DNA from: Amyelois transitella | Lineage: Eukaryota > Arthropoda > Insecta > Lepidoptera > Pyralidae | Assembly: GCF_032362555.1 (NCBI RefSeq) | Contig: NC_083517.1 | Span: 206,001 to 270,000, forward strand | Direction of reading: 5' to 3' | DNA length: 64,000 nt | Shown here: positions 11,512-26,500 of the stretch, piece after piece | Position numbering within the stretch: position 1 is the stretch's first letter | Layout: each line of letters starts with the position of its first letter | The notes under the pieces: generated by a model | Told to the model about the DNA's origin: nothing | Database searches by the model: none | The model's input: the letters and a program-made list of their open reading frames with translations, nothing else | Position numbers and translations under genes: made by a program

Positions 11512-14500
11512 CGGAATCTTTGAGCTTAATTTTCACTGATTTCTAAACGTCTGATCAACTTGGAACTTTGCACACGTATCGAGGACCGATGACAATGCAA
11601 TATTTTGATAAGAGTTTCTCATTATCCTTATTAAAACTGCCAGGATTAATAAATTCATTTTTAGATCCTTCGTATGAGAGTAAGAGAGACAGAGATAGCA
11701 CCAGTGCCAGTAATCTCCATACAAGAAACCAAGAAGTTCTGACGTATAATGAGTCAAAAAGAGATGTAATATATTTCCATATAATGTTACTATTAACCTG
11801 AGGCTTCTTTATTTCATCGCATTGCTCCATTCAGAATTACCATTAGAAACAATAGTAGAATTAGTAGAATATTTTAAAACAATAAAAAATATATAAGTAA
11901 TAAAACAAAAGTAATAAATGAAAATTGAACAACTAAATTTACAATAATACAAGAATAAAGTTACTACCTACAGAACTTTGCGATATTTAATACGTATTTA
12001 ACATATTAATGCAATTCTTGAATTAACATTAGGTATCTTTTGCCTATTTATAATAGCAACACTGTAATACTCGTTAGGAAAATGAGTGACAGTTTTTTAT
12101 GTCAAATAAGTTTAGCAGTAAGTTTTGATTGAATTCGATTCGAACACCTGTAAACTTTCTTTCTGTTGTTTTTTACCGGTGCCTGTGTATTTACCTATTT
12201 GCACTTTGTTTTGTGCTGATAACTTGTCGTTATTTGGAGTTTGGAATCTTCCGTTGAGTCGAGCTTTGTTCTTCCGGATATTCGTGTGATTTTATCATCT
12301 GAGATTGGACTCTGACTGTGTTTACTGTGTTGTGCAGATATTTTGAGATAGGACTCCTGTAAAAAGTACCTTATTATTTGAGATAGGAGTCCCAAGTTTG
12401 TGTTTGTTTTTGTGAAAGACAGATTTTACAACAAAAGTGCCACGATGTCTTCAGATAAACTTTGTTGCGTTCCTGGTTGTAAAGGCAGTGGAGGTATGTT
12501 TGAAATATTTTTGTTCCTGTATCAATCTGCCTCTTAATCTTGTGGTTTGATTCCTGGCAAGGCCACAATCGAAAATTATTACGTTTGCTGGATAGTCAAA
12601 AATATTATTAACAGTGATTTATCACTATAAAATTCTTTTCAACTGGGTTTAACAATGATCATACATACATACATATAATCACGTCTATATCCCTTGCGGG
12701 GTAGACAGAGCCAACAGTCTTGTAAAGACTGATAGGCCACGTTCAGCTATTTGGCTTTAAGATAGAATTGAGATTCAAATAGTGACAGGTTGCAAGCCCA
12801 TCGCCTTAAAAAGAATCATGATGATGAGAATATTATGAGATTTAATCCAATCAGGCCACATATAACTTTAAGAAAGTTAGTTGTGAAAACCTCCGGCGAT
12901 GGGCGCTTGGTTGCGAAAGTCTTTTCTAGTAAGATAGTTATACCAGAAGTGTTAACTTCCAAAAAATAATTGTATAAAAAAACTAAAAACTACCCATTTT
13001 ATTGCTAATCGAACTAAAAAATAGAAAATAAATAATAGTTTAAAAAAAAACTAAAAAACTACGCTTTTATTGCTAATCAAACTAAAAAATAGAAAATAAA
13101 AATTAATGACAAAGGAATTCAGTAGTAGCAAGTCGAACAATCAGTTATAGTCAGTTGTAGTAGTAATTACCTCGGATTAAAATTATAACAAAATTAAATT
13201 TATAAACAAAACAATTTTAATCAGAGTAAAAAGCGTGGGGTGCATTTTACTTCATTTTCATAACTCTCTTGTCATAAATATATGCTAATAGAATGATTTT
13301 AATATTTACTACATCAGGCACCCCACGCTTTTTACTCTGATTTAAATTGTTTTGTTTATAAATTTAATTTTGTTATAATTTTAATCCGAGGTAATTACTA
13401 CTACAACTGACTATAACTGATTGTTCGACTTGCTACTACTGAATTCCTTTGTCATTAATTTTTATTTTCTATTTTTTAGTTTGATTAGCAATAAAAGCGT
13501 AGTTTTTTAGTTTTTTTTTAAACTATTTGAAATAAATTATGTAATAGCTATTTTCATTCTTGTTATTTTCCGTCATATTGTTATATGTTAGTTTTTCTTT
13601 ATCATGGTACGTCGCTTTCATAATCAATAGTAATAAAAATTCTCTCTGTGAAAGCTTTTTATTACGATTTATCTTCATAAATTAAACATTAATCTTTTAT
13701 ATTGCTGAAAGAGGTGTTTACGAAAGTTTGTGAGTCTGAACGTTTGGTATTCTTTTACGTAAAAACTTAAAGTTTATTTCTTTTAAAACATGTAAAAAAT
13801 AAGCTACATTTTACACACGTACAGTTTTTTCATAACTATTTTGGGGGCTTTCATCAAATTGACATCTCAACCTTATGAAAATTTCTTCTGAGGAAAAATT
13901 TTAAACCTATCAAAATAATATCGCGCAACCAAAGAAAAAACAAGAACATTATTAAAAAATCAACACTTTTCTTTTAATGCCACCTATATGTAAAGACCGT
14001 AAAAATAAGTTCATTGCCTACTTTCTTTAAAAAAAAAACCTGACATTTGCGTGCTAGACCACAACAGTTAATTAAAAAACATACCTTTTTCGAATTCCTG
14101 ACAGCATTGACTAAGTACGACCCGTGGGACATGTTGGACCAATCCAGGAGCACCACGTTGGTTCCCGGCCTGCACTCTAAGTACGCGCTCACCATCACCT
14201 GAAACAGGAATTACATTCATTCATTCATTCATATAATCTGACAGAATGGACGGTAGTACGCTTGTCTGTGACACCGGAGGTCCCGGGTTCGAATCCCGGC
14301 CAGGGCACGATGAGAAAATAACTTTTTCTGATTGGCCTGGGTCTTGGATGTTTATCTATATAAGTTTTTATTATAAAATATAGTATCGTTGAGTTGGTAT
14401 CTCGTAACACAAGTCTCGAACTTACTTCGAGGCTAACTCAATCTGTGTAATTTGTCCCGTATATATTTATTTATTTATTTTATTTATATAATCACGACTA

Positions 14501-17500
14501 TATCCCTTGTGGGGTAGACAGAGCGAGCAGTCTTGAAAGACTGATAAGCCACGTTCAGCTGTTAGGCTTTATGATGGAATTGAGATTCAAATAGTGACAG
14601 GTTGCTAGGCCATCGCCTAAAACAAGAATCCCAAGTTAATAAGCCTATCCAAATTACAATAATCTTTTTTCCATATTTTTCTCAATTCTATCACTGAGCC
14701 AAACAGCTGAGCGTGGCCTATCAGTCTTTTCAAGACTGGTGGCTCTATCTACCCCGCTAAGGATATAGACGTGATCATATGTATGTGTATATGTATGCAT
14801 ATGTATGTATGAAATCAAAATAGTTAATAGATCGTTTGTTAGATTTTTTAGGAAGAATCATATTCAAATTAAAGAAGTTAATTAGCAAATTAAATTGTAC
14901 ATAACCAAGTAATAAAATTCAGTGATGCGATATATTCTGTTGTATAATTTTATAATTAGGTTTTTTTTAAATAAAGACGTGTTGACGGAAGATAACGGAA
15001 GTTGTGTCAAACAGTTCTTATGCCAAATAGTTAGTTATAATCTTCTTAATTTTTTAATTGTGTAGTTCCGTTAAAAGCAGGGCTAATCCATCCCTTAAAA
15101 TACGGACCAATAAAGAACCTTATCTTTTTTTGAAGTCGGTTAAAAAAAGTCAAATGGTTAGGAAGGAGTAAGTGGAATTATGGCTAATCAAAGCATTATA
15201 TATAATTTTTAAATGTCATAAATTATGAAAAATTGTATATTATCACATTGGGCTATAAGTGAAAATACCTGGACGCTTTCCTGTTGCGCGGTCTCGATGA
15301 ACCCGTGGATGTACAGCACGGTGGGGTTGTTCTTGTCGAAGCCCTTGATCTCGAAGAGGCGGCTGGCCTGGTCCAGGGGGAAGTCCACATAGTCCTCGAC
15401 TGTGCTGCTGCATAAGAAGAAATACAAGGTGACTTTTAATTCAACTGCATAAATTTAACTGTTAAGTGTAGGTACTCATCTAAAGGATATTTAAAAACAT
15501 TAAAAGAAAAATATCGGTTCATATTTCAGAAAGTAGGAAAAATAATAAAAGTATCAAAATCCACGATCCTAAATACGTAATATCACCCCGGCCGGCGGAT
15601 AAGCGACGTGTAAGATTCAGAGGTCAACGACACAATTCATTCAGCTGAACGATCTCGACAACTCTGTACTTTACTTGATCTTGATACTAGAAAAATAATT
15701 TATTTTTCAGACATTTATTAACATGTTTAGTTTTAATTTCTTTTTGTAGTATTGGTGTTTAATAAAGCGTGTGACGTAGTTTTCGAGGGATTTTTAAATG
15801 TGAAAATGATGACGTTCAATTTAAATAAAAATAGGCTCAAACGGCTCAGAAGCATGGGTATAGTCTATGTTTAAAAGGATGCAGTTGTTTTAAATGTCAC
15901 CCTGTATAGGTAAACTAGCTGTTGCACACGACTAATTGACTGTTTGCTTGAAAGCAGGCTAGTTGGACTACTGGTTCTGCAACAATCTGTCCAGATTATT
16001 ATGTGTGCGTTTTGAAGAGCGTTTCGTTCTGTGTTTGGAAATAAGCAACCTCTTTATGTTTGCAACTTGCCACAAATTTAAAAAAGAGTTTTTCAGTCAG
16101 AACAAAAATAAAAAAGTGACGATCGAGAGACAAGTTGAAGAGCAAATTGCTAACAAATAAGTCCCGTTTGTATTTAATGTACCTATAATGTAATTCTTTT
16201 AACGAAAATATACAGTTTTAAATTAGTTCAAGAATAGTGGAGTTTTAGTTGCATTTGTTTTTAAGTACATTTTTCCCGTAATATATTATTTCAAAGTGCA
16301 TGAACACGCTGAAAGGGACGCTAGCCTCAAGGGGGTAAAGTGCTTAGGTAGTTTGTAGCTAGTTGCTCTTTGACAAGTACTAATATTTTAGATGTCAAGT
16401 TCCATATAAATCGGCTTAGCTTAAATAGCGTAGACAGATACACATATGTACATTTTCAGTGTTGGTTGGTATGGTTTAACATCCGACCTTTTTCAATTAA
16501 AAAATGATCATTTTGCATTGAGGGTTAAAATCTATCCAGTAAAGTTAAACTCTGTCTGTATAAACTAAACCTAAAGTTATTAGCCATTCAAATAACAGTG
16601 TTTAGGTTTATAATTGAAGCCCCGTGGATGCGACCTTGTAGAGGCAATCAGGCGGCGTTCGTCACAGCGTGAGTATGTAGAAAATATATAGCTATGTTAT
16701 GTAGGTACCTGAACGAGATGGAAAAAGGTTGGAAAACATATGAATATCTAGAGAATGTCCGCAGCTTCACTCGCGTAAATTTTGTAAAATCCTCTCTTAG
16801 TGCACCCCGTACCGACCGTATGCTAAGTATAAAAGATGTGCGTTGAAATGCCAGTCAGTCAGTCAATAGTCTCTAGTAGTATTTAGAAGCAGAAGAAAAT
16901 GTGCCCCCAAAAGACAAAAACCATTTAATGGCAACCCTAGACTACCCTAGCTTGACTCGTTATAAATTTATTATTGGATAGCTGTGAAGTTGACGTTGTT
17001 GAAGCAAATGCTGCAGTGCAGTTTGTTAACGCTTCTTCTGCACTGACGATTTGGAAGCGGCAGTAAACTTAGTTTTAATTTATTTATTTGACGTCAACCA
17101 ATGTTGCGGAACCGAAAGATATGATAATTATTAAGTGATGTCGAAGAGTTCCATTTTTCATCCAATTGTGAATTTGAATATATCAAATGAAAATTTCCTA
17201 TTGTTATAAGCATAATAAGCATAATTATAATAATTAAAAGCACGGAATTAATATAAAACCCCATTTGAAAACTGTGTTTTTAATTTTTAATTCGAAACGT
17301 CAAAAATGGCGTCGTCCACGATGTGACGTCACTATAAACGTTCAATGTAAACAAGTCATGTTCAAGTCAACCAAACATCACCTCATTATGTATTGGATTA
17401 ATAAAGTTTATGTGTGTGTATTGCGTAGATAGTTAGGTACATACATATTGGTTGGTTCTGTCTACCCCGCAAGGAAAATTTCTTACTGTTTCAAAGTGAA

Positions 17501-20500
17501 CTTAACTTTAATAAGGGGTGTATCGCAGCAGCAGGTATACTTACGTGGCGTACCAGTAAATAATATTAGAATAGAATATAATAGATTTATTTTCAATATT
17601 GGATACAAAGTATCACTTATTGACGTCACATAACTTAAATATAATTACAACTGCTACCGCTTCCAAAACACATGTGTAGGTAGATGAAGCGGCGGAACAA
17701 ACTACACTGCAGCATTTTCATCGGACGTCAATTTACAAATGTAGATCTCTTAAATCTAAATCGTGGACGAATGCACATTGTCTACAATAAAAAACATGAA
17801 TGAATGTAGAACTAATTATATCAATATGAATATTTCGTCATTATTGGTGTTGTAGCACGTAAAACACGTAGTACATACTCAGCGAGGTTATCTCGCTTCT
17901 CACAATTTACCTTAGTATATGAGCTGTTTATTAATCTTAATAATTCATGCATTAAATAACTCCCATATTATTGTCCCCCAACAGTCTTGTAAGATCTATC
18001 TATATATCTTTAAGATATAATTGAAATTCAAATAGTGACGGGTTGCTAGCCCATCGCCTAATAGAAGAATCCCAAGTTTACAAGCCTACCCCTTAGTCGC
18101 CTTTTACGACATCCATGGAAAAGAGATGGAGTGGTCCTATTTATTTTCTATTGGTGCCGGGAACCACACGGCACTTTCAATTTTTTTTGTATATATTATT
18201 TTTTTGTCATTTGGTTCCCGGCCTAACGAGGCCTATCAGTCCTTTCAAGACTGTTCTGTCTACCCCGCAAGGGATATAGAGGCGATTATATGTACCTATA
18301 TTTTATATATTAGGTTACAGGTATTCGTCACACATGGCGGTTATCATTGCTGAATTTCCGTTATCAGTCCTTATCAATATCTTATCAGACCGCAATGTAT
18401 ACAGTGCTATCCAAGCGTGGCGGACAAAACCCTATCTTTATAAAGTAATCTGACTATCATACCTACTTATTCCCATTAATATGAATTAGTAATCTATATT
18501 GACGTTATTGATTGACAGTATGTCTGTAATTGTAATCTTATCTTGAATGTTTATTTTGAAGGTTGTACCTTTAAATATTCGTCAAAATAACTGAAAGTTG
18601 TCACAAGTTTTTTTTAAATAAGTTTTGTTTATTGTACAAAGTGCGCTTAAAAGAAATAGAGTGAGGTCTATGTTATTTATAAATTTTCCTGTGTAGGTAT
18701 ATTTTTTTTAATTTGTAAAACCTTTGTTACCGAGATGAGAGAATACTTTGTCGTTTGAGCTTATCTTAGACCTATTCTTTTTTAACTCAAACTTTTTTAC
18801 TTTAATAGGCAGTGAAAGTTTAAAAAAATGTTGGGCTTTTGCAATTGATATTAAAAATTATGAGTTTATTTGTTTGTTACCTCTGCACGGCTTAATCTAC
18901 TGCATAAATCTTCTTGAAATATCACGTATATTTATAATTAGAGTCTGGAGAAGGAGACACCCTGTCTTCTTTCTAAGGTAAAAACTATAGTTCCCGTTGA
19001 ATTTACGAAAACCTGTATTCATTTGAAGGTTGCGCTAAAATCGTAGCTTTTTATGGGTGACGTTAAATTCGTTCCTTTTTGTAGATGATGCCGATTTCGT
19101 CGTTTTTTGTAGATGACGCTAAATTCACGCGGGCGATGTTGCGGATACATGCTAGTTAGTACTGAAGAGTATAGCCTGATAAAATAAGAAGAATTCAGCT
19201 CACTTACCCGTTATAAAACCGCAGATATACATCTTCAACTCGATTGCTTCTGTCCGGCAAGATACCTGCAAAAGAATACATACGAGTATGTTATTGGCCG
19301 GGGAGATGGTAATAATGAGATTCAAGGCAATTGGCATTTTCAAAGGCTTTGATATTGTTGCGGGATTTCTAACAGACTACGAAGATTTCTATTCAATACT
19401 AGAAACTTTGAAATACTTATTAGCTTTCTCATTTAAAAAAGACGTGATACATAAATTAGGTAAATACCTACTCAATATGCTCACAAAATTTCACGAGAAT
19501 CGGTCAAGCCGTTTCGGAGGAGTATGGGATCGAACACTTTCACACGAGAATTTTATACATAAGATAGGTACCTACATAGAAGTTAAGTCACTTATTTAGT
19601 TCTGTAAAATTAGTACTGTCTTCATACTAGTGTTGCGCTCTACTACCTTGCGGAAAGATGATAAACACATTGGTCACGGTATCTTGTTAATGTCTAAAAA
19701 TAGCCGTTAATTTGCACAAATGCAGTCAAGATAGGTATAATTTAAATCTATTTTGAACAAAAAGAGGATAGTAAAGGAGGAATGTTTCTCGCTATTTCAA
19801 AGTGAGTGGCTAACTTATTTATAAATTTATTCACAAATTTAATTAACTATATTAGACTTAGCTTTTACCCTCAGATTCGCGGCTATTTTTTTTTAATTTG
19901 TTTTAATCGCCATCTACAATAAGCGACGAAATAAAGAACGAATTAAACGCCATGTTGAATATTAAAATTTTGGCGCCTTCCATTGCGAACAATATAGTCT
20001 GTGACTATGCGTCAATGTCAAATACATATGTCTTTTCTGTCTTTAAAAAACGCTATACTGTGTGGCTGCATAAGTGTGCTATTATTGAAATCCTTTAATA
20101 ATATTATTATTTAGATTGCTATCTTATAATTAAAACAACACGCCACCTACAAAAAGCGATGAATAAAGCGCTATCTACAAATGAAAACAGGTTTTACGCA
20201 TATCCTACCCCATGTCCTGTCCAGACTCGGAATTATATATACGAAATATTTCAAGAAATTATTCAGAAGATAACACGTGAAGCGGTATCAAATAAACTTA
20301 CTTTCGCATTTGTAATCGCGGCTACTCGAATCTCAATTCTAGCATTAAGCCAAACAGCCGAATGTGGCCTATCAATGTTTCAAGACTTTTCGCTCTCTCT
20401 ACCACGCAAGGGAATTGACTTTATGAATGTCCAAGAAAGAGCCATGATGATTATAATAAGTTTATTTTCCAGTCTCCTCTCCAGCTTCTCCAGAGAAGAA

Positions 20501-23500
20501 AATGTGACCAGGTTTAGCGGAGGAAGAAGAAGTATAGATGTAAGAAGAGTTAACAAAGTTTCCGTCCCCGCTCCAATTCGCCGCGCACGTCAAACGCAAC
20601 AGCTCTGACCTCCGACAAGGGCCCGCCTGACCCAGATTGTACAATTAAAAATTCATCTTACAAGTCTTCCGTCTATCACTATAAATAGAATTTGACGCCG
20701 AGAAAATTGGAATTTAGTATTAGCATATTTATGTTTTGGTCGTGCTTTGAAATTGATCACTTCATAATCGAATGATTAGTGTGACGATAAATATCTACTT
20801 ATATGATTAATGATCATGAGATTATGAATAAATAAAAATGTATGTGTCAAATTACGCTGAACTAGCCTCAAAGGGCATTTAAAATAGACATATAAATAAA
20901 CATATGACACGTCTTTATCACTTACAGGGTAGACACAGCCGACGTTCCCAAAAATACTGAAGACACGTTCAGCGATGGCGGAATTAACATTTGGATGTGA
21001 CAGGTTCCTACTTAGACTCTTGCAATCTAAAAAACTAAAAAAAGTATGGATGTTTGTTACTCTTTCACGCCAATACTACTGAACCGATTAGGGTGAAATT
21101 TGGTATGTAGGTAGCTACTTTATATCCAGGAGTTCCCGCAGGATTGATAGGGGTGTTTATGCGGACGAAGTCGCGGGCAGCCTCTAATAAACTTATAAAA
21201 CATAAGAAGAAAAATTGCATTAAAATAGCAGATAATTAATTACTTTATCTTATTAACCAAACTTGTTATAGAAATGTGTTTTTTAACAATAATACTTAAG
21301 TATATTTAAGAGTCAAATAGACTAGAGATACTCTTATTTAAGTCCCATGGATGTCGCAAAAGGCGACTAAGGGATAGGCTTAAACTTGGGATTCTTTTTT
21401 TTTAGGCGATGGGCTAGCATCCTGTCACTATTTTAATCTCAATTCTATCATTAAACCATATAGCTGAACGTGGCCTATCAGTCTTTACAAGACTGTTGGC
21501 TCTGTCTGCCCCGCAAGGGATATAGACGTGACTATATGTATGTTAAATAGACTATAACATGACTTCAATACCAAGATATGTACACAAGTAAGTCCCTCGC
21601 GATCCAAGGCCAGCATACATACACACTGTCACATCAGGTCATTACCGTAATGGGAAGGTAATTTTCATAGTGGTCGAGTTACTGTTGCTTAGCTGCTAAC
21701 TTTTAGTTACTTTATTTCAGTTGGTTTTATTTATTTATTTTTATTAATAAGGCCGCGTTCCAGAATAAGAGATAAAATAAAGGTACGTTACGTGCGTGTA
21801 ATACTTATGGGTATGGTATGGTAATGGGTTTTGGATGTTTATCTACATAAGTATTTATTATAAAATACTAGAGGCCGCCCGCGACTTCGTCCGCATGGAA
21901 ACCCTATCAATCCCGCGGGAACTCTGGGATAAAAAGTAGCCTATGTGTTATTCTGGGTCTTCAGCTACCTACATACCAAATTTCATGGTAATCGGTTCAG
22001 TAGTTTTTGCGTGAAAGAGTAACAAACATCCATACATCCATACAAACTTTCGCCTTTATAATAGTAGTAGGATAGTATCATTGAGGTAGTGTCTCGTAAC
22101 ACAAGATTCGATCTTGCTTCGAGGCTAACGCATTCCGTACTCAGTATATATAAAATATTATTAATAAATAATATTTTATTACGAACTTGCTCGCAAATTG
22201 AAGCAGCAAATTAATTTTCCGTGACACTTTCACTTAAATCATACCAAATTTTACGTAGGTATCTAGCCAGGGATTTAGATTGTGTTTTTGAAGTCAGTCA
22301 GTGTTCCCCTTTTTATGTATACTTAAAGGTAGAAGTACTGTTTCTTAATAATTTTAATATAAATATATTTTCGATACTTCAACTTTTTCTCCAGTATTTA
22401 AACCACGCGTCTCTTTAAGTCACTCGCCATTTAGACACAGAGTTGTTTTATAAATATAACATACATACATACATATGGTCACGTCTATATCCCTTGCGGG
22501 GTAGACAGATCCAACAGTCTTGTAAAGACTGAATGGCCACGTTCAGCTATTTGGCTAAATGATAGAATTGAGATTCAAATAGTGACAGGTTGCTAGTCCA
22601 TCGCCTAAAAAAGAATCTTAAGTTTGTAAGCCTATCCCTTAGTCTCCTTTAACGACATCCATGGGAAAGGGATGGAGTGGTTCTATTCTGTTTTGTATTG
22701 GTGCCGTGAACCACACGGCACTATTATTATATATTATTTATAAATTATAAATATTGATTGAATGAAACTCGCCTCGTGTGAATCTATTCTCAGCGTCGTT
22801 CGGACGCGTTCGTGTTCCGTTGAAGTAAATCACCAATGAGTTATTAATGAAGAAAGGTCATCGATCATTAGTGTATGAGCACTACTAACATAGGTAATGA
22901 ATCATTGGTACTTGGGAATAAAATCATTCATTGTATATTTCAGTCATTGATTTCTTCATTTATTTATTAGCTTTTTCCCGCGACTTCTTGAGCAAATTTT
23001 CTTTTTCGCAATAAAAAGTTACATGTGTTCTTACTTCCTAAAGGAAGACTCTATCTATGTACTACAACATTTCATCAAAATCGGTTTAGCGGTTAGGACG
23101 TGACAGCGTAACAGACAGGCGGACAATCGAGTTACTTTCACATTTATAAAAGTAGGTATTTAGAGGGGCAGATGTCTGCAGGGACACACGACCTTTGACA
23201 AGATATACTTATCTCTTTCTCCCTTAGTATCTCTAATTTTAATTTTATGGTTAGAGAGAGAGAGAGAGAGGAAAGATTAGAATCTTTGGTATTTTTTAAT
23301 GTTCCGTTTCGTAATTGTTTTTTTTTTTGTGCTTTTCTACTATCCTGATGCCGAAATGATAAAAAAATAGCGAAACAAACAAGGGTTCAATTGCAAATAG
23401 ACTCAAATTATAGGTAAGCGTGATCAGTAGGGAATATTGATGTAAAAGGAATGTGTGGACTGAAAGAAGATGACCATTCGTGACAATACGTATGTATGTA

Positions 23501-26500
23501 TGTAAGAAAACTAATTAGGGTGGGCGGCCCTCGCGGCCGTGACGCAACCAGTAGGAATGCAGTAATTGTCTCGATATGAGCCCAATCGATTCTATAAACC
23601 CACTTGCGGGCATACAAACGGGTAATGAAATATCAAATATATTTACATATGGTCACGTCTATATCCCTTGCGGGGTGAGAGCCAACAGTCTTGGAAAGAC
23701 TGAATGGCCACGTTCAGCTACTTGGCTTAATGATAGAATTGAGATTCAAATAGTGACAGGTTGCTAACCCATCGCCTTAAAAAGAATCCCATGTTTGTAA
23801 GCCTATCCCTTAGTCCCTTTTACGACATCCATGGGAAAGAGATGGAGTGGTCTTATTCTTTTTTGTATTGGTGCCGGGAACCACACGGTAATGAAATATG
23901 CTGAAGAATTAGTCGATACTTTTCGGGATTCGATACCAGCTAATATTAATGCGAAAGTAAGTTTGTTTATTTGTTGCCTCTTCACTATTTATCTTTTGAA
24001 CTGTCTGGAGAAGGACATAGGGTTTTCGTCCTGGTAAAAACTATAGTTCCCGTGATATTAGCAAAAAACCTGTATTATTTTGTAGGTGGCGCTAAATTTG
24101 CGCGTGTAAGTAACGCAAATTAGCGCGGGTGCGGGAAGCTGTTGGTAAACGCAATTTTTTTTCATTTAAAGTATAAAATTTTTGAATAAAATTAATATTT
24201 TCTTCGATTCTTAAATCTGATCCCGATCTGAAAAAGAAATAATAAAAACCCGACCCATAATTCATTTCTTCTTTAAGGCGATGGGCTAGCAACCTGGTAT
24301 TATTTATATCTTAATTATATAAAGCTAAACGTGGCCTTTCTGTCTTTTCGAGACTTACCCAGTCTTACCAATATTTTTCTATTAATTTACCCAATATTTT
24401 TCAAAAAGGCGTGCAACCGATCGAACGATAATAAAATCAAAATCTTAGTCTGGGTAAGTGAGTTCAATTTATATGGTACCTACCCATAAAATAAGGCTAA
24501 GTATTCCTATTCTTTTAATAGCACAATAATAAATCCATTAGCATATGCATTTATTTCTATTTCTATACTTATTTTTAATAATTATTTGTGAGTAAAATCA
24601 CAGTTACGCAAGACGATACCGTGTTAAGATAAGTTGGAAAGCGGAATTTCCTGCTACAATTGTCTCAAAATGCACATGTCCACTCGACTTACACGGAGAG
24701 AGGTGATATCGATATAGTAAGATATATCTGTTTGACCGGTTATCCCTTGCGTAATGCGCTGGTGAGCTAAAAATAACCAAAGCCGATTAACATGATGGTT
24801 TAAGGTATATCTGTTATATAATTTGGCAGGTGACAAAGGAAAGTAGAACAATAAAAAATATCTCGCCCACAAAAAGAAATAGTGGAATTTTTCGTCAAAA
24901 GCCGTATGTCTTTTCTATTATACTTTTTATATAAATATCCATCACACACATTCGAAACAAAGAGAGGTTCACTTTAAACTACTTAATACTTAAATTATCA
25001 CGACCTTTTTACAACCTTTTTTACTGAAGCACTGATGTGACATATACTTCATTTGGTTTAGTATCAGAGGAATGAGCACTGAGGTCTAAAATACAGGTTG
25101 TACCTAGTTCAGACGCAGTTGCAAATTACTTTATTATTAAGTATTTACTGCTTTTCTGATTGGTCAGTAAAGAAATTATTATAATATAATTATGATTAGA
25201 TTAAACCCTAGGCTCCGTCCATGCTTAATGTACTCTTATGTCCTTTTCTCTATTTCCTATATGTATTGAAAATGTCATGATGTTCGGGTAAGGTGGTTTA
25301 ACTGTGAAGAGGTAACAAACAAACAAACTCATTTACGCATTTATAATATTAGTATGGACATAGTCTATGACGTACAAAAAAAACACCTTTTTTTCCGCTT
25401 GCCAAATCACGCATAAGAAATAGATTAATCTGTGTCAAAATTAATCTATTTCTTATGCGATTAAGTATTTTAAACCAATAAATTACTATACCTACTGGTT
25501 TAAAATACTTAGTACCTACCTAAGTGCGTGAGAGAAATGAGAGCGGAGTTCAAAGACATTAAAAGCATTACTTGAAACTTAACTTGAAAAGTGGAGTTCA
25601 TACGAGCTTCCATATTCAGTACACTATTAATTAAAACGCTTTTTACTACTAAAAGAAATCCTGAAGTGGTCTAAGGTTACTAGCAAAGCACCTAGTGAAT
25701 TTTTGGCTGAACATTTATGAAGAGAGGTGAGTTAGCGATAATTTAGTTATTGTATAACCCTTTGTTTTTCTGAACCATATAAGCTAACTATCTTAATTGG
25801 TGTCAATTTGTAACCTTTATTATCTTTTTATAAAACGTTACATTAAGTTTTAAAATTGAAAGGCTTTCCAATAAAATCAAAGAATTTTAGCCTGATATTG
25901 GACCCAGTCACAATTTCTGTCATATTTTTATTTATAAAAGAACGAAGATACAGTGACGATTATCAAAGTCACTAGCATATAATGTACTCGTATGTTATAA
26001 CGGAACTTCGTATGAACTTGTTTTATTTATACAGCTGAAGAATCAATGGTGTCTAATTTGCATCCATTTGAATGCAGCGATGATGGTTTTATACGATGCA
26101 TTCCATCGAAATATAACTACAAACAAAAATATAGCATGAAGAGAGTTGTGAATGTGGACAAAACGTACGAAATATGCAGAAATCGTGACGAGTGGAAAGA
26201 TGTAGTCTCTGCCTACCTCTCCGGGGCAGACGCGTGATTTTCTTATGTACACACATGCATACAGACATATGGTCACGTCTATATCCCTTGCGAGGAAGGC
26301 AGAGCCAACAGTCTTGAAAAGACTGAATGGCCACGTTCAATTAAGATTCAAATAGTGACAGGGTGCTAGCCCATCGCCTAGAAAAGAATCCCAAGTTTAT
26401 AAGCCTATCCCTTATTCGCCTTTTACGACATCCATGGGAAAGAGATGGAGTGGTCCTATTCTTTTTTGTATTGGTGCCGTGAACCACACGGCCCTTATGT

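Larger units (their letters stand above)
15908..19207. other. Lipase gene 1 intron 2
   Basis: Family 6 inverted pair, family 1 pair at 17975-18300, family 11 remnants; no exon recognised. Confidence 0.5.

Noticed and set aside
14262..14310. tRNA gene (also 57708-57788 and 51360-51420)
   Set aside because: The pol III boxes belong to tRNA-derived SINE heads followed by SINE bodies; no intact cloverleaf gene.
19288..19599. 103-codon plus-strand ORF
   Set aside because: Its second half is family 9 repeat and the first half has no recognisable signature.
20159..20608. 149-codon plus-strand ORF
   Set aside because: It is assembled from family 11 and family 1 repeat sequence and has no protein signature.
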